A stretch of DNA of 8,199 bases from contig CAJUFW010000029.1 in NCBI GenBank assembly GCA_910585655.1, positions 1 through 8,199 on the forward strand, in the 5' to 3' direction. This DNA is from an uncultured Lachnospiraceae bacterium (GTDB taxonomy: Bacteria; Bacillota_A; Clostridia; Lachnospirales; Lachnospiraceae). A model generated the notes under the pieces. It did not search any database and was not told the origin of the DNA. It saw nothing but the letters and a program-made list of their open reading frames with translations. Both the position numbers and the translations under genes were made by a program. Below are positions 1 through 5,917 of this stretch, in pieces. Position 1 is the first letter of the stretch. Each line of letters starts with the position of its first letter.

Positions 1-1
1 T

Positions 2-277
2 GAAGAACAAGCCGAAAACCAAAGGCCCGGACAATCTGGACGATTACGACTACGGAGAATTGAGCTTTCGGAAAGGCTTTTGCGGCTGGGAGCGCGTGCC
101 TTTGAAAACTGTACTTCGCTGGAGGAAATCAAGATTCCAGAGGGTGTGGTGGAAATTCCGGAGAAAGCTTTTTACCGTTGTCATAGCCTTAAACGGATCG
201 AGCTTCCGTCTACGATAGAGCGGATTGGCAAGGATGCCTTTGCGTTTTGCGGCTGCCAGGTAGAGATGGATCGCTAA
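2..277 (+). CDS. BspA-type leucine-rich repeat protein, 3' end only
   Basis: This is the C-terminal part of a protein whose beginning lies off the window. Reading the frame open from base 2, three consecutive 23-residue repeats are visible, starting at bases 50, 119 and 188. Each follows the pattern L-x-x-I/L-x-I/L, then nine residues, then a conserved A-F-x-x-C (AFENC, AFYRC, AFAFC). The conserved cysteine recurs at bases 110, 179 and 248, exactly 69 bases apart. This is the LRR_5/BspA repeat, common in surface and secreted proteins of gut Firmicutes and usually linked to adhesion or protein-protein contacts. The last repeat is followed by a short tail ending QVEMDR. The roughly 16 codons before base 50 do not fit the repeat; the +1 frame there looks more protein-like, so a frame break near the contig edge is possible. 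A TTG at base 80 is a poor start because it would fall inside repeat 1. Cellular location and partner cannot be seen. Confidence 0.8.
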   Translation, partial: EEQAENQRPGQSGRLRLRRIELSERLLRLGARAFENCTSLEEIKIPEGVVEIPEKAFYRCHSLKRIELPSTIERIGKDAFAFCGCQVEMDR

Positions 278-305
278 ACGGGCAGAGGGAAGGGAGTAGA
301 AAAGC

Positions 306-1457
306 ATGAACTATCGAAACTTAGGCAATACAGGGCTTTGGGTATCGGAGGTAGCCTTCGGTACAATCCCTATTTTAGCAGGCAATATTCCGGTATTGCC
401 TGCGTATTTTAATCTGTCAGAAAAACAGGCTATCAAAGTGATGGAGGAAGCGTTTTCTCTGGGGTGCAATCTGTACGATACGGCGATTGTCCCGGAATAC
501 GGGGACGCGGAGTACAAGCTGGGGGAATTTGCCAGACGAATAGGCAGGGAACGAATTGTGATTTCGGACAAAGCGCGTTTTTACGACGGGAACGAGCTTT
601 ATCAGGCGGTGTATACTTCCTGTGAAAATCTGGGGACCTATGCGGATTTGTATTTTGTTCATCAGGTAGACGCGGAGCATGAGGAGGCAGTATTTCAAAA
701 GGGCGGCGGGCTGGATGCGCTGACAGAGCTGAAAGCAGAGGGAAAGATACGCTTTGCCGGGCTGGCGTCTCACTATTATGATATTTTAGTTCGCGGAGCA
801 AAGGACGTCCGTGTAGACGTCTTGCAGGGGAGCGGCAATTTGCTGGAGCGGGGAATGTTAGACCGGATACAGAAGGAACCGTTATTTCGGGAAAAAGGGT
901 TGTTAATCAATAAAGTTTATGCGGCAGGCTTACTTCCGAATGTCTTTTCTGTGCGGACTTTACTGCGTTTTGTCCTGTCCTACCCGATTTCCAGCGCCCT
1001 GATTGGGCTGGGGACGGTGGAACAGGTACGGGAGGCGATGGGATGGGATATTGTGCAGGACGGTCAGGGAGATGCGTATGAGGATAGCCTTCCCGATTTT
1101 GAAGAGGTGCTGTCTATTCTTGGAAAGGGGTATACGGATACTCCGGTTCCCTGCGACCGTTGTCAGCGTTGCCAATGCCCGTATGGTACGGATATTTCCA
1201 CGCTGTTTCGTCAGCACCACTATTTTTTCCTGGGAAAAGACCATTGGGCGTTAAAGAAGCTGGCTTTGGGAATCGAGGAAAGTGCAGAATGGTGCAGGAA
1301 ATGTGTAGAAATGCCCTGCCTGGATCAATGCCCAGGCAGGATTCGGATCCCGGAGGAGATCGAGCGGATAGCGCGGTTTGTAAGGCAGCATCGGTTTTAC
1401 TCGGAAGCGACGGTTATTCCGGGATACCAGTCTCATTCTCCTCATACGTATAAATGA
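306..1457 (+). CDS. Aldo/keto reductase with C-terminal iron-sulfur-type cysteine clusters
   Basis: This 383-residue cytoplasmic protein is a predicted NAD(P)H-dependent oxidoreductase of the aldo/keto reductase superfamily, in the ferredoxin-tailed subgroup (COG1453-like). Residues 1-275 form the barrel and begin with the typical MNYRNLGNTGLWVSEVAFGT. The catalytic tetrad is assignable as Asp58 (LYDTA), Tyr65 (PEYGDAE), Lys89 (ISDKA) and His119 (YFVHQVD). The C-terminal part carries two cysteine groups: C283-x2-C286-x2-C289-x-C291-P, and C330-x2-C333-x4-C338-x3-C342-P. Such groups bind 4Fe-4S clusters in relatives, suggesting electron transfer to or from ferredoxin-like partners; the substrate is unknown. 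The first group is one residue tighter than the arrangement I expect. The ATG is supported by AGGGAG at 291-296. The gene lies 28 bp after the repeat protein, so co-transcription is possible. Its last 44 bp overlap the convergent anti-sigma-like gene. Confidence 0.88.
   Translation: MNYRNLGNTGLWVSEVAFGTIPILAGNIPVLPAYFNLSEKQAIKVMEEAFSLGCNLYDTAIVPEYGDAEYKLGEFARRIGRERIVISDKARFYDGNELYQAVYTSCENLGTYADLYFVHQVDAEHEEAVFQKGGGLDALTELKAEGKIRFAGLASHYYDILVRGAKDVRVDVLQGSGNLLERGMLDRIQKEPLFREKGLLINKVYAAGLLPNVFSVRTLLRFVLSYPISSALIGLGTVEQVREAMGWDIVQDGQGDAYEDSLPDFEEVLSILGKGYTDTPVPCDRCQRCQCPYGTDISTLFRQHHYFFLGKDHWALKKLALGIEESAEWCRKCVEMPCLDQCPGRIRIPEEIERIARFVRQHRFYSEATVIPGYQSHSPHTYK
1315..1340. repeat. Perfect 9-bp inverted repeat inside the reductase 3' end
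   Basis: CCTGCCTGG at 1315-1323 is the exact reverse complement of CCAGGCAGG at 1332-1340, leaving an 8-base loop. It lies in the codons for the last cysteine group of the reductase, and 74 bp beyond the stop codon of the minus-strand anti-sigma-like gene. A transcript from either strand could form a GC-rich hairpin. Neither side has a clear T-run, so it is not a standard intrinsic terminator, and the repeat may simply reflect coding sequence. Confidence 0.4.
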
Positions 1458-2451
1458 TTTCATAGCCTTCACATTCGTTGAAAATATAATCCAGAACCTT
1501 CTGCACGGCTTCTTCTCCGATGTGGAAGCGTTTTCCGGTATCCAGGATGTTGGTTTCTAAGTAGCCGCCGTCCCAAAGGCTGATGCTGATGTTTTCATAG
1601 CCCAAGAGAGGGATACTGATAGAAAAATTCAGTTGTTTTTGGTGACTGTCGTAAAAATGGTCTAAATCGTCATATTCGTTTTCTGCTTCAGAGGCAGTGA
1701 AAAGAAGATCCCAAAGCAGATGGTTATCCAGTGATTCAAACTGAACGGTTGCCGGTTCTCCGGAATTTTTGGTATATTCGTACAAGGCATAGTTGAATCT
1801 GAGGGTTTCCGACAGGTTTAGGCTGTCTGCAAACTGCCCCAGGGTTTGCGGGCGATAAAAGCTGTTGACTACGGCATAGTAGGCATCGCTGCCTTCATAG
1901 CGAACTGCCATTGCGCACTCGCTGGAAATTCCGGTGATAGGATAAAGAGTGGCGTGGCAGGTAGTTTGACCGTCCTCTCCGGCGACTTCTGCATATTCGT
2001 CCCAGCCAATGGCGACAGCAGGAATGCTCCTGGCTCCTGGTTCTAGCTGCTCCGGCAAAAGTGTAGCAGATCGCGTTGAATAAGAGATTTCTGAAAAATC
2101 CGGATGTTCCGGCTTGATTTCTGCATATTGCCCATAGATAGGCAGATCTTTCCAACGAGGGATTTCTGCGATTTCTTCTTCGGGCTGTGGATAAGGAATT
2201 TCTTTGACCTTCCAGTTTTTTTCGGAATTTCCCTGGAGCCAGAAATGCAGACCGATTCCGCTGACGACCAGGCAGAGGCAGGCGGCGAGTGCAGAGAGTG
2301 CGCGGTAGTTTTTCCAGTATTTTTTGGGAGCTTGTTGTGTGATTGCTCCTGTTTTCTTTGAGATATCGGGTAGTTCGGAAAGTATCGGTTCCAAGTATCG
2401 GCTGTCCAGTTCACCCATGGCATCGGAGAAAAGCTCTTGTTTTTTGTTCAT
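1414..2451 (-). CDS. Single-pass membrane protein, probable anti-sigma factor for the adjacent ECF sigma
   Basis: This 345-residue protein is predicted to have one transmembrane helix at about residues 51-72 (ALSALAACLCLVVSGIGLHFWL region). A charged N-terminal segment of about 50 residues precedes it (start MNKKQELFSDAMGELDSRYL), and about 270 residues rich in acidic and aromatic residues follow it. This matches the layout of membrane anti-sigma factors: a cytoplasmic sigma-binding piece, one helix and an external sensing domain. I see no zinc-type HxxxCxxC motif, so it is not a classical ZAS-domain protein, and I do not recognise the external domain family. The gene starts in an ATGA overlap with the stop of the sigma gene and has a perfect AGGAGG (2464-2459) seven bases before its ATG, so translation is probably coupled. 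Its last 44 bp overlap the convergent reductase gene. The anti-sigma role is inferred from topology and operon position. Confidence 0.75.
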   Translation of the reverse strand: MNKKQELFSDAMGELDSRYLEPILSELPDISKKTGAITQQAPKKYWKNYRALSALAACLCLVVSGIGLHFWLQGNSEKNWKVKEIPYPQPEEEIAEIPRWKDLPIYGQYAEIKPEHPDFSEISYSTRSATLLPEQLEPGARSIPAVAIGWDEYAEVAGEDGQTTCHATLYPITGISSECAMAVRYEGSDAYYAVVNSFYRPQTLGQFADSLNLSETLRFNYALYEYTKNSGEPATVQFESLDNHLLWDLLFTASEAENEYDDLDHFYDSHQKQLNFSISIPLLGYENISISLWDGGYLETNILDTGKRFHIGEEAVQKVLDYIFNECEGYEIIYTYEENETGIPE

Positions 2452-3023
2452 AAAAAAACCTCCTGTTCTTCTAAATAGTTCTTGAGCTGCGTTCGCAGAC
2501 GTGTCAGCCGTACAGAGACATTTTTTTCACTTAGTTTAACCTGCGCGGCAATCTCGGCGTAAGGCTCGGAAAGCCAGTACCGCCGTAGGAAAATGGCGCG
2601 GTTTTCGTCTGTCAGAGTATCAAGAAAATGTTCTATCATACGAGCCAGTTCTTTTGCGGCGATTGTTTGCTCTACCGTATCCGGAGAGCGGGCGGGCAGA
2701 TAGTCCTCTAATTCTTCTAAGGCGATTTCGTATTCGCTGTTCCGTTTGGCAGCTCGTTCCCGTCTATAACGCTTTAAGGAAAGATTGCGGGCAATTTTGC
2801 AGACGTAGGGCAGCAGAGGCTTTGGCTTTGCCGGAGGAATGTTATTCCATACCCCCAGATAGGTGTCGTTGACACATTCCTCTGCGTCCTGCCGGTTGTT
2901 TAGGATACGATGAGAAATCTGGTAGAGAAGCGTTCCATAGGCTTGCTCTAACTCACGGATAGCCTGTTCGGAACGGTTTTCTAACAGGGTAAGGATTTGT
3001 GTTTCTTTGGTTGGTGCGGACAT
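2448..3023 (-). CDS. ECF-family RNA polymerase sigma factor
   Basis: This 191-residue protein is a group 4 (extracytoplasmic function) sigma factor with the two standard domains. Region 2 covers about residues 22-92, including DAEECVNDTYLGVWNNIP (46-63), the segment that contacts core polymerase and the -10 element. Region 4 covers about residues 125-185 and ends in the helix-turn-helix LSEPYAEIAAQVKLSEKNVS, which reads the -35 element. I chose the ATG at 3023 because GAGGTG (3035-3030) sits six bases upstream and the protein then begins MSAPTKETQ, the usual length for the family. The open frame runs on to 3224, but that extension is a hydrophobic, phenylalanine-rich translation of promoter DNA. 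The next gene, overlapping by four bases, is its likely membrane regulator. The signal and regulon cannot be deduced. Confidence 0.9.
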   Translation of the reverse strand: MSAPTKETQILTLLENRSEQAIRELEQAYGTLLYQISHRILNNRQDAEECVNDTYLGVWNNIPPAKPKPLLPYVCKIARNLSLKRYRRERAAKRNSEYEIALEELEDYLPARSPDTVEQTIAAKELARMIEHFLDTLTDENRAIFLRRYWLSEPYAEIAAQVKLSEKNVSVRLTRLRTQLKNYLEEQEVFL

Positions 3024-3222
3024 ATGTTTCACCTCGCTTTTTATCGATCGATTCCATAAGTTCAAAAACGTTAAGTTATCTCTCATAAGATATACTACCA
3101 GTTTGAGAGAAAAAACTACAAGGAAAAATAAAAAAAGAAAGAAATTCAAGTTGTCATTTTCTTCAATTCCATCTATAATAAGAGGACAGGAAGGATAGTA
3201 GCCTAGGTAGGGGAGGAAAAAC
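3024..3222. promoter_or_regulatory. Divergent intergenic region between the sigma gene and the GATC methylase operon
   Basis: This 199-bp region is AT-rich and carries the start signals of two divergent units. The rightward promoter is clear (listed separately). For the leftward sigma gene I see its ribosome site at 3035-3030 but only a weak promoter candidate, TTGTAG then 18 bases then TAGTAT on the minus strand, which I do not annotate. A 10-bp perfect palindrome, ATCGATCGAT, lies at 3043-3052, 20 bases upstream of the sigma start codon. It contains a GATC (3047-3050), the predicted target of the adjacent methylases. Confidence 0.6.
3151..3179 (+). promoter_or_regulatory. Sigma-A type promoter of the restriction-modification operon
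   Basis: TTGTCA at 3151-3156 (five of six matches to the consensus -35) and TATAAT at 3174-3179 (perfect -10) are separated by exactly 17 bases. Transcription would start at about 3186, giving a leader of roughly 37 bases with a strong GGGAGG ribosome site (3211-3216) before the methylase ATG at 3223. No terminator or leader peptide is seen in the leader. The same promoter probably serves all three restriction-modification genes. Confidence 0.8.
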
Positions 3223-4134
3223 ATGAATCAAACAGGCTTGACGCCGTTTATCAAATGGGCAGGTGGGAAGCGGCAGCTTTTGACGCAGATTAAAGAACGA
3301 ATGCCGGAGCATTACAGGCGGTATTATGAACCGTTTGTAGGAGGAGGCGCGGTGATTTTTGAACTGCAGCCTGCAAATGCTCTGATCAATGATATCAACA
3401 AAGCGCTGATTAACGTCTATCAGCAGATTTGCCGGATGCCGGAGGAATTTATTAAAAAAGTACAGGAACTGGATGCCGGACTGGCAGAATATGGAGTGGC
3501 AGAACCGACAAATAGCAAAAGTAGACAGAAGGAAGCAAAGGAAAAGGAAGGCGCGAAGCAGTATTATTATACGATACGTAAGCAATACAACGAGCGGCTG
3601 GCAAAGGAATGCTTTGATGTAGAACTGGCGGCGCGTTTTGTCTTTTTAAACAAGCATTGTTTTAACGGTCTCTACCGGGTAAACGGGCAGGGGTTATTTA
3701 ACGTACCATACAACAACAGTGTCAGCCCGTCGATTGACGAGTCCTCTATTCGGGATATTTCGGCGTATCTGCAGAAAGTAACGATTTTGGAGGGAGATTT
3801 TGAGGAAGCCTGTAAGGAAGCGAAAGAAGGGGATTTTGTATTTATTGACAGTCCCTATGCGCCGCTTAATCCGTCGTCGTTTGAATCGTATACCAAGGAA
3901 GGGTTTGATTTGGAAAGCCACAAGCGTCTTGCCAGATTGTTTGACGAGCTGACAGAGCGTGGGTGCTATTGTATGCTGACAAACCATAATACGGAATTGA
4001 TTCATGAATTGTATGGAGAAAAGGGGTACCAGGTAGATGTGGTAGGAGTAAAGAGGCTGATCAATTCGGACGCGACAAAGCGGGTAGGCGAGGAAGTGAT
4101 CATTTATAATTATAACGTACAGGAGCCGGTTTGA
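3223..4134 (+). CDS. dpnM: Dam-type DNA adenine N6-methyltransferase (DpnM-like, GATC)
   Basis: This 303-residue enzyme transfers a methyl group from S-adenosylmethionine to the adenine N6 of double-stranded DNA, with GATC the likely target. It belongs to the alpha-class Dam/DpnM family: PFIKWAGGKRQLL at residues 8-20, SAM-binding motif I EPFVGGGAV at 36-44, then ALINDINKALINVY at 53-66, NKHCFNGLYRVN at 143-154, and a C-terminal NSDATKRVGEEVIIYNYN at 281-298. The catalytic motif IV is D209-S-P-Y212, where family members I know, including pneumococcal DpnM and E. coli Dam, have DPPY. A charged stretch at about 95-112 (NSKSRQKEAKEKEGAKQ) looks like an insertion and accounts for the slightly long size. 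GGGAGG at 3211-3216 supports the ATG. It is the first gene of a three-gene operon, consistent with protection being made before the nuclease. The GATC assignment is inferred from family and partners. Confidence 0.92.
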   Translation: MNQTGLTPFIKWAGGKRQLLTQIKERMPEHYRRYYEPFVGGGAVIFELQPANALINDINKALINVYQQICRMPEEFIKKVQELDAGLAEYGVAEPTNSKSRQKEAKEKEGAKQYYYTIRKQYNERLAKECFDVELAARFVFLNKHCFNGLYRVNGQGLFNVPYNNSVSPSIDESSIRDISAYLQKVTILEGDFEEACKEAKEGDFVFIDSPYAPLNPSSFESYTKEGFDLESHKRLARLFDELTERGCYCMLTNHNTELIHELYGEKGYQVDVVGVKRLINSDATKRVGEEVIIYNYNVQEPV

Positions 4135-4136
4135 TG
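4121..4136 (+). promoter_or_regulatory. Ribosome site and TGATG junction that fix the second methylase start
   Basis: AGGAG at 4121-4125 lies eight bases before an ATG at 4134-4136, which shares its A with the TGA stop of the first methylase (TGATG). An in-frame TTG immediately upstream at 4131 is a less likely start. The arrangement predicts translational coupling between the two methylases. Confidence 0.75.
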
Positions 4137-4943
4137 GAGTCGATTATTTCAAATAGAGCGCCGAAGTATTTTGAAACAGAAGGGGCGCAGCTTTTTTTAG
4201 GAGATGCGTTTCAGCTTTTAAAAAAGATAAAATCAGAGTCCGTTGATATGATTTTTGCCGATCCGCCTTATTTTTTAAGCAACGACGGCTTTACCTGTCA
4301 GGGAGGCAGAGCGGTTTCCGTCAATAAGGGAACATGGGATAAGCTGGCAGAAAACACAGTCGAAAAAAAGCATATGTTTAACCGGAAATGGATCCGGCTA
4401 TGCAGGCGGGTACTAAAGCCAAACGGCACTATTTGGATTTCCGGGACTCTGCACAATATTTACTCCGTAGGAATGGCTTTGGAACAGGAACGGTATAAGA
4501 TTCTCAACAATATTACCTGGCAAAAGACCAATCCGCCGCCCAATATTTCCTGTCGTTATTTTACTCATTCCACGGAAACCATTCTTTGGGCAAGAAAAAA
4601 TGAAAAGAAGGCAAAGCATCTGTTTCATTATGAACAAATGCGGGAGTTAAACGGCGGAAAACAGATGAAAGACGTATGGACAGGCACCTTGACAAAGGCT
4701 TCGGAAAAGACGGAAGGAAAGCATCCGACCCAAAAGCCCTGTTATTTGCTGGAACGGATGATTCTCGCTTCGACTGAGGAGGGAGAGACGATTTTAGATC
4801 CTTTTTGCGGTTCCGGTACGACCGGGGTGGCTGCGATACGGCTGGGACGGCAGTTTGTAGGGATTGACCAGGAAGAAGAATATCTGGCGCTGTCTCAAAG
4901 AAGGCTGGAAAAAGAGCTAAAAAGAAGGAAAACGGAAGGATGA
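4134..4943 (+). CDS. dpnA: DpnA-type adenine methyltransferase, second methylase of the GATC system
   Basis: This 269-residue protein is a beta-class N6-adenine (or N4-cytosine-like) DNA methyltransferase, recognised by motif order: the catalytic ADPPYFLSN at residues 42-50 comes first, and the SAM-binding DPFCGSGTTG at 222-231 comes near the C-terminus, preceded by HPTQKP at 197-202. In DpnII-type systems the second enzyme, DpnA, also methylates GATC and, unlike DpnM, works on single-stranded DNA; in pneumococcus this protects incoming transforming DNA. That role here is inferred from homology and position. The gene overlaps the upstream methylase stop by one base, and seven bases separate it from the endonuclease gene. 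The C-terminal tail is lysine-rich (KELKRRKTEG). No separate promoter was convincing, so independent induction, as known for pneumococcal dpnA, is not supported here. Confidence 0.92.
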   Translation: MESIISNRAPKYFETEGAQLFLGDAFQLLKKIKSESVDMIFADPPYFLSNDGFTCQGGRAVSVNKGTWDKLAENTVEKKHMFNRKWIRLCRRVLKPNGTIWISGTLHNIYSVGMALEQERYKILNNITWQKTNPPPNISCRYFTHSTETILWARKNEKKAKHLFHYEQMRELNGGKQMKDVWTGTLTKASEKTEGKHPTQKPCYLLERMILASTEEGETILDPFCGSGTTGVAAIRLGRQFVGIDQEEEYLALSQRRLEKELKRRKTEG

Positions 4944-4950
4944 CATCAAA

Positions 4951-5823
4951 ATGAAAGAAACAAAGGAGAGAGAGTTCGACGCCTGGCTGGAAAAATTTCG
5001 ACCAAGCATTTCCGGATATGATTATTATATCGATTTTGAAAAAGTGGTGCGGAATGTAGAGGAGGTAAAAGTCGAACTGAATATTTTAAATACCCTGATT
5101 GGCTCCAAAGATCCGGAGGGGGATTTTGAAAAGATTGTTACAAAATATCCGGAAACATTAACGTGTATCCCTCTTTTGCTGGCGGTTCGCAGCAATGAAA
5201 TCTACGCGCAGGATGAGGAGGGAGCCTATCGTTACCGCTTTGACCAAAGGAATTATCCGCTTGAGCAGTATCAGGTATTTATGAAAAAAACCGGGCTTTT
5301 CGATCTGCTTGCCAACCATCTGGTCAACAATCTGGTGGACTATGTGATGGGAGTGGAAACAGGTCTGGATTCCAACGGACGGAAAAACCGTGGCGGGCAT
5401 CAGATGGAAGATTTGGTAGAACGTTACATCGTGGCAGCAGGTTTTATCAAAGATCAGACCTATTTTAAAGAAATGTATTTAAAGGACATTGAAAAACGAT
5501 GGAACATTGATTTGTCCGCGCTTTCCAATGAAGGGAAAGCGGCGAAGCGGTTTGACTTTGTGATCCGGACAGAAGAAATGATCTACGGGATAGAAACGAA
5601 TTTTTATGGAAGCAGCGGCTCGAAGTTAAATGAAACGGCAAGAAGCTATAAAATGCTTTCCCAGGAAGCCGATACAATTAAGGGATTTACCTTTGTCTGG
5701 TTTACCGACGGAAGCGGCTGGAAAAACGCCAGAGGGAACCTGCGGGAGACGTTTGAAGTGATGGAGACGATTTATAATATTGACGATATGGAGAAGGGGA
5801 TTATGAAGGAAGTGTTTCAATAG
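4951..5823 (+). CDS. dpnII: DpnII/MboI-family type II restriction endonuclease (GATC)
   Basis: This 290-residue protein closely matches the expected length of DpnII-family nucleases, which cut unmethylated GATC and spare sites carrying N6-methyladenine. The family signature TGLDSNGRKNRGGHQMEDLVE occurs at residues 137-157. A second conserved block, RFDFVIRTEEMIYGIETNFY (200-219), looks like the PD-(D/E)XK-type metal-binding core, with Asp202 and Glu215 as candidate catalytic residues and Asn217 where many nucleases have lysine; this residue assignment is mine and unproven. The reading frame is intact. The ATG follows GGAAGGA (4934-4940) by ten bases and the second methylase stop by seven bases. 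Its place last in the operon, behind two methylases, fits a functional restriction-modification unit that limits phage or unmethylated plasmid DNA. Confidence 0.93.
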   Translation: MKETKEREFDAWLEKFRPSISGYDYYIDFEKVVRNVEEVKVELNILNTLIGSKDPEGDFEKIVTKYPETLTCIPLLLAVRSNEIYAQDEEGAYRYRFDQRNYPLEQYQVFMKKTGLFDLLANHLVNNLVDYVMGVETGLDSNGRKNRGGHQMEDLVERYIVAAGFIKDQTYFKEMYLKDIEKRWNIDLSALSNEGKAAKRFDFVIRTEEMIYGIETNFYGSSGSKLNETARSYKMLSQEADTIKGFTFVWFTDGSGWKNARGNLRETFEVMETIYNIDDMEKGIMKEVFQ

Positions 5824-5840
5824 GGAAGGAATAGAAAAGT

Positions 5841-5900
5841 ATGGATTTTTCGGAGGTGGAGGAGGAAATAAAAGCATTTTATTCAAGAATAGAGAAATAA
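5841..5900 (+). CDS. Possible 19-residue small open reading frame
   Basis: A short frame, MDFSEVEEEIKAFYSRIEK, lies between the endonuclease and the metallo-hydrolase gene. GGAAGGA at 5824-5830 ends ten bases before its ATG, and the next gene starts 17 bases after its stop. The predicted peptide is charged and could form an amphipathic helix. It is too short to assign a family. It may be a real small peptide, a remnant of a longer gene, or chance. Apart from it, the 94-bp gap holds only the next gene's ribosome site (AGAAAGGA, 5901-5908) and no hairpin terminator. Confidence 0.25.
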   Translation: MDFSEVEEEIKAFYSRIEK

Positions 5901-5917
5901 AGAAAGGATGAATCAAT

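Noticed and set aside
433..801. Long minus-strand frame inside the reductase gene
   Set aside because: It is a shadow frame: proline- and arginine-rich composition, no ribosome site of note, and it is opposite a gene with a complete catalytic tetrad.
3024..3224. Open extension of the sigma factor N-terminus to a start at 3224
   Set aside because: The extension is a hydrophobic, phenylalanine-rich translation of promoter DNA and overlaps the divergent methylase start. The ATG at 3023 has a good ribosome site and gives the normal family length.
4105..4116. TATAAT-like sequence before the second methylase, as a possible separate dpnA promoter
   Set aside because: No acceptable -35 element lies 16-18 bases upstream and no competence-box-like motif was seen. 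The sequence encodes the conserved IIYNYN end of the first methylase.
5773..5778. Perfect TATAAT inside the endonuclease 3' end, as a promoter for the metallo-hydrolase
   Set aside because: The nearest -35-like hexamer (TTGAAG, 5753-5758) is only 14 bases away, too short a spacer, and the sequence is coding.
3223..5823. A wider or new type of defence island around the restriction-modification genes
   Set aside because: The flanking genes (sigma/anti-sigma, metallo-hydrolase, HAD-Nudix, PilZ) have no recognised defence role, and no integrase, transposase or boundary repeats are visible.
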